Positions 31,370 through 40,994 of a stretch of DNA of 64,000 nt are shown piece after piece. The DNA lies in the NCBI RefSeq assembly GCF_000010725.1, contig NC_013854.1, positions 1,827,001-1,891,000 of the forward strand. The letters run 5' to 3'. Position 1 is the stretch's first letter, and each line of letters starts with the position of its first letter. The stretch is from Azospirillum sp. B510. Its GTDB lineage: Bacteria; Pseudomonadota; Alphaproteobacteria; Azospirillales; Azospirillaceae. A program made the translations under genes and the position numbers. The notes under the pieces were generated by a model, which saw only the letters and a list, made by a program, of their open reading frames with translations, was not told the origin of the DNA and made no database searches.

Positions 31370-31398
31370 TACATAGCCCCGCCCGCGTATGTTGACAA
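31370..31398 (-). promoter_or_regulatory. Predicted sigma70 promoter of rpsB
   Basis: On the minus strand, -35 TTGTCA (31398-31393) and -10 TATGTA (31375-31370) with a 17-base spacer, about 140 bases before the rpsB start. The long leader would leave room for autoregulation of rpsB mRNA by S2, known in other bacteria, but I see no defined element. Confidence 0.62.
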
Positions 31399-31401
31399 GG
31401 A

Positions 31402-31437
31402 AAAAGGCCATCCGGACCGGCGTCCGGATGGCCTTTT
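31402..31437 (-). terminator. Terminator of aspS
   Basis: AAAAGGCCATCCGGA (31402-31416) pairs with TCCGGATGGCCTTTT (31423-31437), a 15-bp stem with a six-base loop and a five-T run on the minus strand, 35 bases after the aspS stop. It is nearly symmetric and could work in both directions. It separates aspS from the rpsB promoter. Confidence 0.8.
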
Positions 31438-31471
31438 CACCATTTCGCAAAATAGCGGCGGAAGCTGCTCT

Positions 31472-33298
31472 TCACGCCTGCGGCGCGGACGGGGCCGCCA
31501 CCTTCGGCTTGGGCAGGTCGAGCTTCAGGTGGAGTTCCCGCAGGCGGGCGGTGTCGACCGGTGCCGGCGCCTGCATCAGCAGGTCTTCCGCCCGCTGGTT
31601 CAGCGGGAAGGCGATGACCTCGCGGATGTTCGGTTCGTCGGCCAGCAGCATGACGATGCGGTCGATGCCCGGAGCCGAACCGCCGTGCGGCGGGGCGCCC
31701 AGCTTGAACGCGCTCAGCATGCCGCCGAATCGGGCCTCCAGCTCCTCCGGCGGGTAGCCGGCGATCTCGAAGGCCTTGTACATCACCTCCGGCAGATGGT
31801 TGCGGATGGCGCCCGACGACAGCTCCACGCCATTGCAGACGATGTCGTACTGGTAGGCCTTGATGTCGAGCGGGTTCATCGTCTCCAGCGCCTTCAGGCC
31901 GCCCTGGGGCATGGAGAAGGGGTTGTGGCTGAAGATGACCTTGTTGGTCTCCTCGTCCAGCTCGTACATCGGGAAGTCGACGATCCAGCAGAAGCGGAAG
32001 GCGTTCTTCTCGATCAGGTCGAGTTCCTCGCCGATGCGGGTGCGGGCGAAGCCGGCCAGCTTGGCCGCCGGGCCGGGCTGGTCGCAGACGAAGAAGATCG
32101 CGTCGCCATCCTCGAGACCGGCCAGTTCGCGCAGGGCGGCTTGCGCCGCCTCAGGCACGAACTTGGCGATCGGGCCCTTGCCGCCGCCGGCCTCCATGAC
32201 GATGTAGCCGAGACCGGGAGCGCCGAGACCGCGCGCCCAGTCGTTCAGCTTGTCGAAGAAGCTGCGCGGACGGTCGGAGACCTTCGGCGCGCGGATGGCG
32301 CGGACGACGCCGCCCTTCTCCAGCGTCTGCTTGAAGGCGCGGAACTCCACGTCGTCGCGCTTGAACACCTCGGTCACGTCGGTGATGACCAGCGGGTTGC
32401 GCAGGTCCGGCTTGTCGTTGCCGTATTTCAGCATCGACTCGGCGTAGGAGATGCGGCGGAAGGGCAGCCCGTCGATGGCCGGCTTCGAGTCGCGGCGGAA
32501 GCCGCCGAATTCGTCGAAGATCCCGTGCAGAACCGGCTCGATGGCGGCGAAGACGTCTTCCTGGGTGACGAAGGACATCTCGAAATCGAGCTGGTAGAAC
32601 TCGCCCGGGCTGCGGTCGGCGCGGGCGTCCTCGTCGCGGAAGCAGGGGGCGATCTGGAAATAGCGGTCGAAGCCGGCGACCATCAGCAGCTGCTTGAACT
32701 GCTGCGGCGCCTGCGGCAGGGCGTAGAACTTGCCGGGATGGTTGCGGCTGGGCACCAGATAGTCACGGGCCCCCTCCGGCGAGGAGGCGGTGAGGATCGG
32801 CGTCTGGAATTCGGTGAAGCCCTGGTCGATCATGCGGCGGCGCGCCGAGGCGATCACGCGCGAGCGCAGCATGATGTTCTCGTGGATGCGCTCGCGGCGC
32901 AGGTCGAGGAAGCGGTAGCGCAGGCGGACATCCTCGCCGGCGTCGGTGTCCTGGTTGACCTGAAGCGGGATCTGCTCCGCCTCGCCTTCCACGGCCAGCT
33001 CGGCGATCTGCATCTCGATGCGGCCGGTGGGCAGCTTGTCGTTGATGGTCTCGGCCGTGCGCTTCACCACCTTGCCGGTGACGGTGATGACCGATTCCAG
33101 CTTCAGCCGGTTCGCGACCTCGAAGGCCGGGTTGGAGGTATCGACCACGCACTGCGTCAGGCCGTAATGGTCGCGCAGGTCGATGAACAGCAGCTGTCCA
33201 TGGTCGCGCTTCCGGTTCATCCAGCCCGACAGGCGGACGGTCTCACCGGCATTCTCTTCACGAAGCTGGCCGCAGGTGTGCGTGCGGTAGGGGTGCAT
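31472..33298 (-). CDS. aspS: Aspartyl-tRNA synthetase
   Basis: A 608-residue bacterial-type class-IIb synthetase. An OB-fold anticodon-binding domain (about residues 1-110; [20 protein letters not shown]) precedes the catalytic core, which has [19 protein letters not shown] (motif 2 region) and [14 protein letters not shown] (motif 3); a GAD insertion domain lies between. It charges tRNA-Asp, and possibly tRNA-Asn if the organism uses GatCAB. The start ATG gives [12 protein letters not shown], the family start. Confidence 0.96.
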   Translation of the reverse strand: MHPYRTHTCGQLREENAGETVRLSGWMNRKRDHGQLLFIDLRDHYGLTQCVVDTSNPAFEVANRLKLESVITVTGKVVKRTAETINDKLPTGRIEMQIAELAVEGEAEQIPLQVNQDTDAGEDVRLRYRFLDLRRERIHENIMLRSRVIASARRRMIDQGFTEFQTPILTASSPEGARDYLVPSRNHPGKFYALPQAPQQFKQLLMVAGFDRYFQIAPCFRDEDARADRSPGEFYQLDFEMSFVTQEDVFAAIEPVLHGIFDEFGGFRRDSKPAIDGLPFRRISYAESMLKYGNDKPDLRNPLVITDVTEVFKRDDVEFRAFKQTLEKGGVVRAIRAPKVSDRPRSFFDKLNDWARGLGAPGLGYIVMEAGGGKGPIAKFVPEAAQAALRELAGLEDGDAIFFVCDQPGPAAKLAGFARTRIGEELDLIEKNAFRFCWIVDFPMYELDEETNKVIFSHNPFSMPQGGLKALETMNPLDIKAYQYDIVCNGVELSSGAIRNHLPEVMYKAFEIAGYPPEELEARFGGMLSAFKLGAPPHGGSAPGIDRIVMLLADEPNIREVIAFPLNQRAEDLLMQAPAPVDTARLRELHLKLDLPKPKVAAPSAPQA

Positions 33299-33679
33299 GG
33301 GTCGAAACACCTTGAAAAGGTCGGATTCCGGCGGAAAAAGCGGTTCGACACACCACACCGGACGCGCGCGAAAGTCAAGCCGCGATAGGGCGGCGCACAA
33401 GGACGCGACGCCGGAGACGCGGCGGCCGGAACGGAACGTTTGAAACACCGTGAAACGGTTTCCGCCACCCTGTCCACCTGTTCACCACTGCCTCCCGATG
33501 GCCGCACCGTCCGGACACCGGCACTGTACCACCGGCGCGACGAGACCACGCCACTTTGGGAAAATCCGGGGGAACGGTCGGCCGCCCCACCGCCCGAGCG
33601 CCCCTTTCATTCACCACACGCATCGATCCGGCGCGTCGGCGGACTTTCACCCGCCCGTTCGGTCGTGTATGAAGCAACC
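33299..33679. other. Divergent intergenic region between aspS and rnd
   Basis: About 380 bp without a convincing gene. On the minus strand a weak aspS promoter can be drawn: -35 TTGACT (33378-33373) and -10 TGGTGT (33355-33350), 17 bases apart. Towards rnd I see no good -10/-35 pair and only a weak GAAG ribosome site. Frames open here lack coding character. Confidence 0.4.
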
Positions 33680-34870
33680 ATGACGCTCATCACGACAACC
33701 GACGCCCTTCAGGCCTTCTGCCAGTCGCTGGCAGGGACCGAGTACATCACGGTCGACACCGAGTTCCTGCGGGAAAAGACCTATTGGCCGCAACTGTGCC
33801 TCGTCCAGGTCGGCGGGCCCGACGGGGCGGTCGCCATCGACCCGCTGGCCGAGGGCATCGACCTGACGCCGCTGTTCGCGCTGATGAGCGACCCGTCGGT
33901 TCTGAAGGTGTTCCACGCCGCCCGCCAGGATGTCGAAATCTTCTGGCACCTGTCGGGCCAGATCCCGCATCCGCTGTTCGACACCCAGGTCGCGGCGATG
34001 GTCTGCGGCTTCGGCGAGAGCGTCGGCTACGAGACGCTGGTGACCAAGCTGGCCGGCGCCCGCATCGACAAGTCCAGCCGCTTCACCGACTGGTCGCACC
34101 GGCCGCTCACCGAGCGCCAGCTGACCTACGCCCTGTCCGACGTCATCCACCTGCGCCCGGCCTATGAGAAGCTGAAGCGCCGTCTCGCCCGTTCCGGCCG
34201 GTCGCATTGGCTGGAGGAGGAGATGGCGATCCTGACCGACCCGGCAACCTACCGGGTCGATCCCGACAGCTCCTATCTGCGGCTGAAGGTGCGGACCAAC
34301 AAGCCGCGCTTCATGGCGATCCTGAAGGAACTGGCGGCGTGGCGCGAGCGCGAGGCCCAGCGCCGCGACCAGCCGCGCTCGCGCGTGCTGCGCGACGAGG
34401 CGCTGCTGGAGATCGCCGCCCATGCGCCGACCACGGTCGACGACCTCGCCCGCACCCGCGGGCTGGGCCGCGGCTTCGCCGAGGGGCGCCAGGGGGCCGA
34501 CGTGCTGGCCGCGGTGCGGACCGGGCTCGACCTGCCGGACAGCGCCCTGCCCCATGTCGAACCGCGCGAGGAACCGACACCGGGTTTGCAACCGATCGTG
34601 GAGCTTTTGCGCGTCCTGCTGAAGATGAAGTGCGACGAGAACAATGTCGCGGCAAAGCTGGTCGCGTCATCGGCCGATCTGGAAGCATTGGCGGCCGATG
34701 ATGACGCAGACGTTCCCGCGATGCAGGGTTGGCGACGCGAACTGTTCGGCAACGATGCACTTGCCCTGAAGCATGGAAAGATCGGACTTGCGGTCATCGA
34801 TCGGCGCGTCCGCATCGTTCCTGCTGGCGAACCGAGGCCATCGGCGGCTTTGGCCGAATCGGAAACTTGA
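33680..34870 (+). CDS. rnd: Ribonuclease D
   Basis: A 396-residue RNase D. The DEDDy exonuclease domain comes first: VDTEFLREKTYWPQL (Asp26, Glu28), KVFHAARQDVEIFWHL and a later Tyr-x(3)-Asp in TYALSDVIHL. HRDC-type helical domains follow (around residues 215-290, with a second, more divergent one towards the end). It trims 3' ends of tRNA precursors and other structured RNAs in the cytoplasm. It is divergent from aspS and followed by a double hairpin. Confidence 0.93.
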   Translation: MTLITTTDALQAFCQSLAGTEYITVDTEFLREKTYWPQLCLVQVGGPDGAVAIDPLAEGIDLTPLFALMSDPSVLKVFHAARQDVEIFWHLSGQIPHPLFDTQVAAMVCGFGESVGYETLVTKLAGARIDKSSRFTDWSHRPLTERQLTYALSDVIHLRPAYEKLKRRLARSGRSHWLEEEMAILTDPATYRVDPDSSYLRLKVRTNKPRFMAILKELAAWREREAQRRDQPRSRVLRDEALLEIAAHAPTTVDDLARTRGLGRGFAEGRQGADVLAAVRTGLDLPDSALPHVEPREEPTPGLQPIVELLRVLLKMKCDENNVAAKLVASSADLEALAADDDADVPAMQGWRRELFGNDALALKHGKIGLAVIDRRVRIVPAGEPRPSAALAESET

Positions 34871-34914
34871 CCTTTTCGGATGGCGTCGCTTCGATGATTG
34901 GGACGCCTTTTGCC

Positions 34915-34965
34915 GATGTCCGGGCGCGTGCTGCGCCCGGACATCAGCCTTAAGGGCTTTTTAAA
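34915..34965 (+). terminator. Double hairpin terminator after rnd
   Basis: A perfect 13-bp stem (GATGTCCGGGCGC at 34915-34927 with GCGCCCGGACATC at 34933-34945) is followed directly by a small AGCC/GGCT hairpin and a run of five T. The second hairpin with its T tract is the likely intrinsic terminator. Confidence 0.65.
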
Positions 34966-35153
34966 GATGGTTACGATTAAGATCGGTTAGGGTTTGCGGC
35001 TTTGGAGGGATCGGAGAAATCCACCAGTCCGCGGACCGGCGCTATCATTCGGGCATCGCCGCCCGGATGGATGACAAAAAGCTGCCGAACAACGAGCGGC
35101 TGGCGATCCGGGTGGTTGGCAGGCGCGACGCTTGTTGTGGGAGTGAAAACGGT

Positions 35154-36440
35154 ATGAGCAGGTTTGGCGGCAGACCCCCCATTGGACGGGACCGAGTCCG
35201 GCTTTCCACGACGGAAAAGCAGGCCGCCGTCGCCGCCGCCAAGGATCAGAAGCCGGAGTTCGACAACGACAAGCTGCTGAACCTGCTGCGGTCGGCGAAA
35301 AACGAACTTCAGGGCATGCGTCTGATCCACATGCACCTGTCTCTTCTGAAGGACCGCGACCCGACCAGCCAGATGATGGTGCGGAGCATCATCCAGGAAC
35401 TGGCGAACAAGGCGTCCTATCTGCAATCCTTCAACATCTCCAACGGCGACGTCATCATCCTCTACAAGGGATTGAAGCTGACCGGCGTCACCGATGTGTG
35501 TCAGACCGTCGAACAGGTGTTCCTGTCCAAAACGACGCTGACCGGCCCGAACCCTTACAAGGAATATTCGCTCTATTCGATCATGGAACTGGCGTTGAAC
35601 TTCATCAACGTCATCCGTTTCATCGAGGAGTTGCAGGCGAACGAGACCGGCAGCCACGTCACCGAGACAAAACCGCCGATCACGCTGGAGGAGTTGGGCA
35701 AGCTCGAACGCTCGATGCAGATGTTCGACCTGTCGCCTTTCCTATTCAACCAGGGCATTGCCAATATCGGTACCGGCGATTCGGAGATGGAGTATTATGA
35801 ACTCTACATCTCCATCAAGCTGTTGCAGGAACGGCTTTGTCCGGACTATGACATCACCGCCAACAAATGGCTGTTCAATTACTTCACCGCCAATCTCGAC
35901 CAGTCGGTGCTGCGCGCCCTGAACCACGGGTTGAGCTTCATGCGCGGGCGGCGGATCGGCATCAACATCAACCTATCCACGGTGATCTCGACCGGCTTCG
36001 TCAAGTTCGACGAGAGGCTGCCGATCGATTTTCGCGGACAGGTGGTTCTGGAGGTGTCGAAAGGCGACCTGATCGAAAACCTGTCACTGTTCAACGAGGT
36101 CGTCGAGTTCGCGCAGGATCGCCGCTACCAGATCGCGGTCGACGGGCTGAACCCGTTCTGGGTGACCAACTTCGATCTGGAATATCTGAACGCCGACTAC
36201 GCCAAGATCTTCTGGTCCAACGACATGCTGGAGATGGACCCGTCGTTCGAGAAGTATTTCCGCGACCGCATCGCCGAACAGGACCGCTGCAAATTCATCC
36301 TGGCGCGCTGCGACAGCGTCACCAGCCTGGTCTATGCCCACAAGATGGGAATCAATCTGGTGCAGGGCCGCGCGGTGGACAACATCATGCGCAAGGGCGT
36401 CAGCGTCCGCGAGGCCATCGCCCACGCCAAGGTGGATTGA
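35154..36440 (+). CDS. Degenerate EAL-like domain protein, unknown function
   Basis: A 428-residue soluble protein. The N-terminal half is helical and charged, with no recognised domain. From about residue 230 it follows the layout of an EAL domain: a GININLSTVISTGFVKF stretch, VVLEVSKGDLIE, YQIAVDGLNPFW in place of the usual IDDFG, then LEYLNADYAKIFW and, at the end, GINLVQGRAVDN in place of the G-x-x-x-Q-G motif. The E-A-L signature and most metal-binding acidic residues are missing, so it is probably not an active c-di-GMP phosphodiesterase; it might bind a nucleotide or a partner. The start with the ATG giving MSRFGGRP is preferred; an ATG 29 codons upstream is possible. Confidence 0.65.
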   Translation: MSRFGGRPPIGRDRVRLSTTEKQAAVAAAKDQKPEFDNDKLLNLLRSAKNELQGMRLIHMHLSLLKDRDPTSQMMVRSIIQELANKASYLQSFNISNGDVIILYKGLKLTGVTDVCQTVEQVFLSKTTLTGPNPYKEYSLYSIMELALNFINVIRFIEELQANETGSHVTETKPPITLEELGKLERSMQMFDLSPFLFNQGIANIGTGDSEMEYYELYISIKLLQERLCPDYDITANKWLFNYFTANLDQSVLRALNHGLSFMRGRRIGININLSTVISTGFVKFDERLPIDFRGQVVLEVSKGDLIENLSLFNEVVEFAQDRRYQIAVDGLNPFWVTNFDLEYLNADYAKIFWSNDMLEMDPSFEKYFRDRIAEQDRCKFILARCDSVTSLVYAHKMGINLVQGRAVDNIMRKGVSVREAIAHAKVD

Positions 36441-36451
36441 GGGGTCCTTAT

Positions 36452-37213
36452 TCATGGTTTTCGGGGTGCCCGCCGCAGCACTCCATCGGTCCAGCCCGGC
36501 GGCAGCAGCGCCAGCAGCCAGACCGCGGCCATCATCGGCCAGGGGAAGGTGATTCGCGCCGCATTGCGCTCCAGCCCACGGCGGATCACGCGGGCGGCGG
36601 CATCGGTTTCCATCAGGAAGGGCATGGGAAAGCGGTTGACCGCTGTCATCCGGCTTTTGACGAAGCCGGGGCAGATGACCGACACGCCGATCCCCTCCCC
36701 GGCCAGATCACCGCGCAGTGCCTCGCCATAGACCCGCACCATCGCCTTGCTGGCGCAATAGGCGGGTGCGCCGGGAAGGCCGCGGAATCCCGCCAGCGAG
36801 GCCATGAGGGCGATCTGACCGCGCCGCCGCGCCCGCATGGCCGGAAGCAGCGGATGGATGCTGTTCAGCACCCCGTCGATGTTCACCGCCAGGATGCGGC
36901 GGGCCTGCTCCTCCGTCTCGCCCCCGTCGCCGGTGCCGGCCGACATGCCGGCATTGGCGATCAACAGATCGACCGGCGCCGCCGCATCGATCCGCGCCAG
37001 CCAGCCGGCCATCGCCGAACGGTCCGCCACATCGATCACCGCCGCATCGACGCGGGCGCCGGCGGCCCGGCAGTGCCGCGCCACCGCCTCCAGCCGCGCG
37101 GAGTCGCGGCCGGTCAGGGCGAGCGCCATGCCGGGGCCGGCATAAAGCCGAGCCAGGGCCTCGCCGATGCCACTGGAGGCGCCGGTGATGACGATGGAGC
37201 GCGGTTGCTTCAT
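36452..37213 (-). CDS. Short-chain dehydrogenase/reductase
   Basis: A 253-residue classical SDR. The cofactor loop is ITGASSGIGEALARLY near residues 9-24, LIANAGMSAG follows, and the active-site Tyr-x-x-x-Lys is in AYCASKAMV. The C-terminal 40 residues are hydrophobic (WPMMAAVWLLALLPPG) and may anchor the protein in the membrane. The substrate is unknown. It converges on the EAL-like gene with 11 bp between stops and is divergent from the YicC gene. Confidence 0.88.
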   Translation of the reverse strand: MKQPRSIVITGASSGIGEALARLYAGPGMALALTGRDSARLEAVARHCRAAGARVDAAVIDVADRSAMAGWLARIDAAAPVDLLIANAGMSAGTGDGGETEEQARRILAVNIDGVLNSIHPLLPAMRARRRGQIALMASLAGFRGLPGAPAYCASKAMVRVYGEALRGDLAGEGIGVSVICPGFVKSRMTAVNRFPMPFLMETDAAARVIRRGLERNAARITFPWPMMAAVWLLALLPPGWTDGVLRRAPRKP

Positions 37214-37347
37214 GGAGGTCCTGTCCTGCCTGCCGGTCGCCTGCCGATTGCCCGCCGATTGCCCGATGGTGCCGACGCTTGTTGTGGGGTGATGTCGCGT
37301 TTATAAGCACGACTCAAATCGAAACCGCTTTTCAAACGAGGCCGCCT

Positions 37348-38244
37348 TTGCCAGCCCATCGCCCCGTCATCGCCAGCATGACCGGTTTCGCACGCGTCGA
37401 CGGGCACGGCGACGGTTATTCCTGGACCTTCGAGGTCAAGAGCGTCAATGGCCGCAGCCTGGATCTGCGCTGCCGCCTGCCGTCGGGGTTCGACAGCGTC
37501 GAGGCGGCGGCCCGCGCCGAACTGCCGAAGCGGCTCGCCCGCGGCAACGTCAACCTGACGCTGGTGGCCAACCGCGCCCAGGCGGTCTCGCAGTTGCGCA
37601 TCAACCGCGAGCTTCTGGCCCAGGTGCTGGAGATCGCACGGGAGATCGAGGGCGCCGGCGCCGCCCCGCCACGCCTGGATTCGCTGCTGGCCGTCCGCGG
37701 CATCATCGAGCCGGTCGAGGAGGACGAGACCGAGGCGCGCGAGCGCGTCGAATCGGCGCTGAAGACCGATCTGGCCAAGCTGGTGGCGCTGCTGGTGGAC
37801 AACCGCCTCGCCGAGGGGGGGCGCATCGCCGAGGTGCTGAACGGCCATCTCGACGAGATCGCCCGGCTGGTGGATGCGGCCTCGGCCTGCGCCTCGACCC
37901 AACCGGAGGCGCTGCGCGAAAAGCTGCGCGCCCAGGTCGCGGCCATTCTCGGCTCCTTCCCCGCCCTGTCGGAGGAGCGGCTGGCCCAGGAGGCGGCGAT
38001 CCTGATCGGCAAGGCCGACGTGCGGGAGGAGCTGGACCGGCTGCGCGCCCACATCCAGGCCGCGCGCGACATGATGGCGGAGGGCGGCGCCATCGGCCGC
38101 CGGTTCGACTTCCTGTGCCAGGAATTCAACCGTGAGGCCAACACGCTCTGTTCCAAGTCGGCGGACGTCGAACTGACCCGCATCGGCCTGTCGCTGAAAG
38201 CCTCGATCGAGCAGCTTCGCGAACAGGTCCAGAATATCGAGTGA
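37348..38244 (+). CDS. YicC-family endoribonuclease
   Basis: A 298-residue YicC protein. SMTGFARVDGHGDGYSWTFE opens the conserved part, VKSVNGRSLDLRCRLP follows, and the C-terminal DUF1732 half ends with FDFLCQEFNREANTLCSKS and EQLREQVQNIE. The E. coli protein is an endoribonuclease acting on small RNAs. I chose a TTG start with a GAGG ribosome site six bases upstream; the internal ATG (MTGFARV) has no visible site. It is followed 39 bp later by gmk, a conserved pairing. Confidence 0.9.
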   Translation: MPAHRPVIASMTGFARVDGHGDGYSWTFEVKSVNGRSLDLRCRLPSGFDSVEAAARAELPKRLARGNVNLTLVANRAQAVSQLRINRELLAQVLEIAREIEGAGAAPPRLDSLLAVRGIIEPVEEDETEARERVESALKTDLAKLVALLVDNRLAEGGRIAEVLNGHLDEIARLVDAASACASTQPEALREKLRAQVAAILGSFPALSEERLAQEAAILIGKADVREELDRLRAHIQAARDMMAEGGAIGRRFDFLCQEFNREANTLCSKSADVELTRIGLSLKASIEQLREQVQNIE

Positions 38245-38283
38245 CCCTCGTACCTGCATGACCGGAAACTGCGAGTGAACGCC

Positions 38284-38931
38284 ATGGCTGCGACCAAAAC
38301 ATCCCCGATCCACCGGCGCGGCCTGATGCTGGTGCTGTCCTCCCCGTCGGGCGCCGGCAAGACCACCATCGCCCGCGGCCTGCTGGAGCGCGACGGCGGC
38401 ATCACCATGTCGGTATCGGTGACCACCCGGCCGATGCGTCCCGGCGAGGTCGAGGGGGTGGATTACTACTTCATCGACCAGCCGCGTTTCGACCGCATGG
38501 CGGAGACCGGCGACCTGCTGGAACATGCCCGGGTTTTCGGCAACTGCTATGGCACGCCGCGGGTGGCGGTGGAGGATGCGCTGGGCGCCGGGCGCGACGT
38601 GCTGTTCGCCATCGACTGGCAGGGCGCGCAGCAGCTGGCCCAGAATACCCGTGATGATCTCGTCAGCGTCTTCGTCCTGCCGCCCTCGGTCAGCGAGTTG
38701 GAGCGTCGCCTGCGCGGCCGCGGCCAGGATTCGGAGGAGGTCATCGCCAACCGGATGGCGAAGGCGTCCAACGAGATCAGCCACTGGCCGGAATATGACT
38801 ACGTCATCGTCAACAGCGACGTGGAGGAGAGCATCGCCGCCGTCGAGGCGATCCTGCATGCCGAACGGCTGCGCCGCCGCCGCCAGATCGGCCTGCCGGA
38901 GTTCGTGCGCAGCATCCAGGACACGCTGTAA
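38284..38931 (+). CDS. gmk: Guanylate kinase
   Basis: A 215-residue guanylate kinase. The P-loop is SSPSGAGKTTIARGL near residue 19, and SVSVTTRPMRPGEVEGVDYY holds the GMP-binding residues. It converts GMP to GDP. A GTG three codons upstream is an alternative start. Its TAA abuts the stop of the DUF6065-like gene on the other strand with no base between them. Confidence 0.96.
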   Translation: MAATKTSPIHRRGLMLVLSSPSGAGKTTIARGLLERDGGITMSVSVTTRPMRPGEVEGVDYYFIDQPRFDRMAETGDLLEHARVFGNCYGTPRVAVEDALGAGRDVLFAIDWQGAQQLAQNTRDDLVSVFVLPPSVSELERRLRGRGQDSEEVIANRMAKASNEISHWPEYDYVIVNSDVEESIAAVEAILHAERLRRRRQIGLPEFVRSIQDTL

Positions 38932-39663
38932 CTACCCGTTCGGGAACGGCTTCGCCCTGACCTTGATCTCATGGTCGGGCGGGCCGTCGCCGCCGTCGGG
39001 CTGCTTTCCACGATAATAGCCCTTCTGCCAGCGCTCCTGTGCCGCGGCGCTGCCCGCCGTCCGCAGATCGGCGTTGAACTGGCTGCGCGAGGCCGCCCAG
39101 GCGCGGTATTGCGCCGCCGTCTCCGGATCGCTGTCCAGGTCGCGGATTTCCGGTGTCAGGCTCTCCACCAGACCACGCTGGACCGGCATCAGATGGGCGA
39201 AGGGCTCTCCCTTCTCCCAGGTCACCGGCACGCCGGGCGCCGTGAATTTCCAGTTCATCGTGAAGGGGTACGGCGACCAATCGGTCTCGATGATCCCCGA
39301 CAGGCCGAGAATGCCATGTTTCGGATGGTTCAGCGGGCCGGTGACCATCAGGTTGACTCCCGGCGGCGTGCGGAACAGCGCCGCGACGTGAAAGGTCAGC
39401 ACGCCGCTGCCGAAATGGCTGGCCGGCAGCAGATGATGCGGCTCGTCCGCCGTCACGGTGATGGCTTCGACACCGGTACCGCCGTCCCAGACCGCCGTCA
39501 CCCGCAGGGGACAGCACAGCTCCCACCCATGCATGCTGGCGATGTTCAGCGGCAGGCAGCGGTAGCCATACTGTTCCGGCAATGCGTCGATCCAGTCGCG
39601 CGTCGCACGAGCCGGACGGATGTCGGGCGGCGCGCCCGAGAGCGGATAAGCGATCAATGTCAT
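38932..39663 (-). CDS. DUF6065-like protein
   Basis: A 243-residue protein with an even, globular composition. The N-terminal part, RDWIDALPEQYGYRCLPLNI followed by ASMHGWEL, and the central MVTGPLNHPKHGILGLSGII match what I remember of the uncharacterised DUF6065 family. No signal peptide or membrane segment. Its function is unknown; the gene is alone on this strand. An 18-bp palindrome lies in the region shared with the divergent cysteine-synthase-like gene. The family name is from memory and is not certain. Confidence 0.7.
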   Translation of the reverse strand: MTLIAYPLSGAPPDIRPARATRDWIDALPEQYGYRCLPLNIASMHGWELCCPLRVTAVWDGGTGVEAITVTADEPHHLLPASHFGSGVLTFHVAALFRTPPGVNLMVTGPLNHPKHGILGLSGIIETDWSPYPFTMNWKFTAPGVPVTWEKGEPFAHLMPVQRGLVESLTPEIRDLDSDPETAAQYRAWAASRSQFNADLRTAGSAAAQERWQKGYYRGKQPDGGDGPPDHEIKVRAKPFPNG

Positions 39664-39787
39664 GGCATGGCATCCTGCCAGATTTCGGTCCGCTGCGTCA
39701 TTCGGCGTCATTCCGAAGCGTCGATGATCGCCATCATCCGGAGGTCCTCCGTGGCAGGCAAGCCTCGAACGGCCAGACAGCCTATTC

Positions 39788-39805
39788 TACCGGGTGCATT
39801 CGGTA
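39788..39805. promoter_or_regulatory. Palindromic operator candidate
   Basis: TACCG-GG-TGCA-TT-CGGTA, an 18-bp dyad with a central TGCA, overlapping a possible -10 (TAAAAT at 39804-39809) facing the cysteine-synthase-like gene. It lies in a 189-bp divergent region. The binding protein is not known. Confidence 0.45.
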
Positions 39806-39852
39806 AAATTCCGCGCTATGGATGACCCCAGCCAATCGCCGGACAGAGTCCC

Positions 39853-40977
39853 ATGACCACCCCCTTCCCCGCCTCCGCCACCGCAACCAACCGCCGCAGC
39901 TGGCTCGACGAGGCCTTGCGCCGACTCGAGGCGGACGTGAACCGCTCCGCCGACACCCACCTGCTGCGGTTGCCCATCCCGGCGGTGCGGGGGATCTCGC
40001 TGTACCTGAAGGACGAATCGACCCACCCGACCGGCAGCCTGAAGCACCGGCTGGCGCGCTCGCTGTTCCTCTATGCGATCTGCAATGGTTGGGTGCGCGA
40101 GGGCACGACGGTGATCGAGGCGTCATCGGGCTCGACCGCGGTGTCGGAGGCCTATTTCGCCCAGCTGCTCGACCTGCCTTTCGTCGCGGTGGTGCCGCGC
40201 AACACCTCGCCGGCCAAGATCGCCCAGATCGAGTTCTATGGCGGCCGCTGCCATATGGTGGACCGCGCGTCGGAGGTCTGTTCCGAGGCGCAGCGGCTGG
40301 CCCAGGCCTGCGACGGCCATTTCATGGACCAGTTCACCTATGCCGAGCGCGCCACCGACTGGCGCGGCAACAACAACATCGCCCAGTCGATCTTCGACCA
40401 GCTGGCGCAGGAACCCCATCCGGTGCCGGACTGGATCGTCTGCGGCGCCGGCACCGGCGGCACCTCCGCCACCTTCGGGCGCTATGTGCGCTATCGTCGG
40501 CTGCCGACCCGCGTCTGCGTCGCCGACCCGGAGCATTCCGCCTTCTTCGCCGGCTTCCGCGACAATGATCCCAAGGCCAGCGTCAGCCGGGGGTCGGGCA
40601 TCGAGGGGATCGGACGGCCGACGGTGGAGCCGTCCTTCCAGCCGACGGTGATCGACCGTATGATCCGCGTGCCCGACGCCGCCAGCGTCGCCGCCGTCTG
40701 GGTGCTGCGCAAGCGGCTGGGCCGCGCCTGCGGCGGCTCCACCGGCACCAATCTGGTCGGCGCCATCGACCTGATCGCCGGCATGATGCGGGAGGGCCGG
40801 CGGGGCTGCGTCGCCACGCTGATCTGTGATTCCGGGGAACGCTATATGGACAGCTACTTCAACCGCGACTGGGTCGCCGCGACCGGGCTGGACATTGAGC
40901 CATGGTGCGAGCGGATCGACGGCTTCTTCGCCACCGGCGTCTGGAATGGCGACGGGCTGGAAAGCGCGGCGCGCTGA
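39853..40977 (+). CDS. PLP-dependent cysteine synthase-like protein
   Basis: A 374-residue fold-type-II PLP enzyme. The PLP lysine is Lys64 in [11 protein letters not shown], the substrate loop is [16 protein letters not shown] and the phosphate-binding Gly loop is [14 protein letters not shown]. It resembles the group that includes yeast Cds1, a cysteine desulfhydrase/synthase, and is longer than CysK/CysM by about 50 residues at the C-terminus. It may make or break down cysteine; the direction cannot be told from sequence. A ModE-like regulator follows 17 bp later in the same unit. Confidence 0.82.
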   Translation: MTTPFPASATATNRRSWLDEALRRLEADVNRSADTHLLRLPIPAVRGISLYLKDESTHPTGSLKHRLARSLFLYAICNGWVREGTTVIEASSGSTAVSEAYFAQLLDLPFVAVVPRNTSPAKIAQIEFYGGRCHMVDRASEVCSEAQRLAQACDGHFMDQFTYAERATDWRGNNNIAQSIFDQLAQEPHPVPDWIVCGAGTGGTSATFGRYVRYRRLPTRVCVADPEHSAFFAGFRDNDPKASVSRGSGIEGIGRPTVEPSFQPTVIDRMIRVPDAASVAAVWVLRKRLGRACGGSTGTNLVGAIDLIAGMMREGRRGCVATLICDSGERYMDSYFNRDWVAATGLDIEPWCERIDGFFATGVWNGDGLESAAR

Positions 40978-40994
40978 CGGGGAGGTACACGGCC

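Noticed and set aside
37801..37830. Seven-G run in the YicC gene as a second phase-variable tract
   Set aside because: Seven G are short and not unexpected in DNA of this GC content; the gene is a conserved single-frame nuclease.
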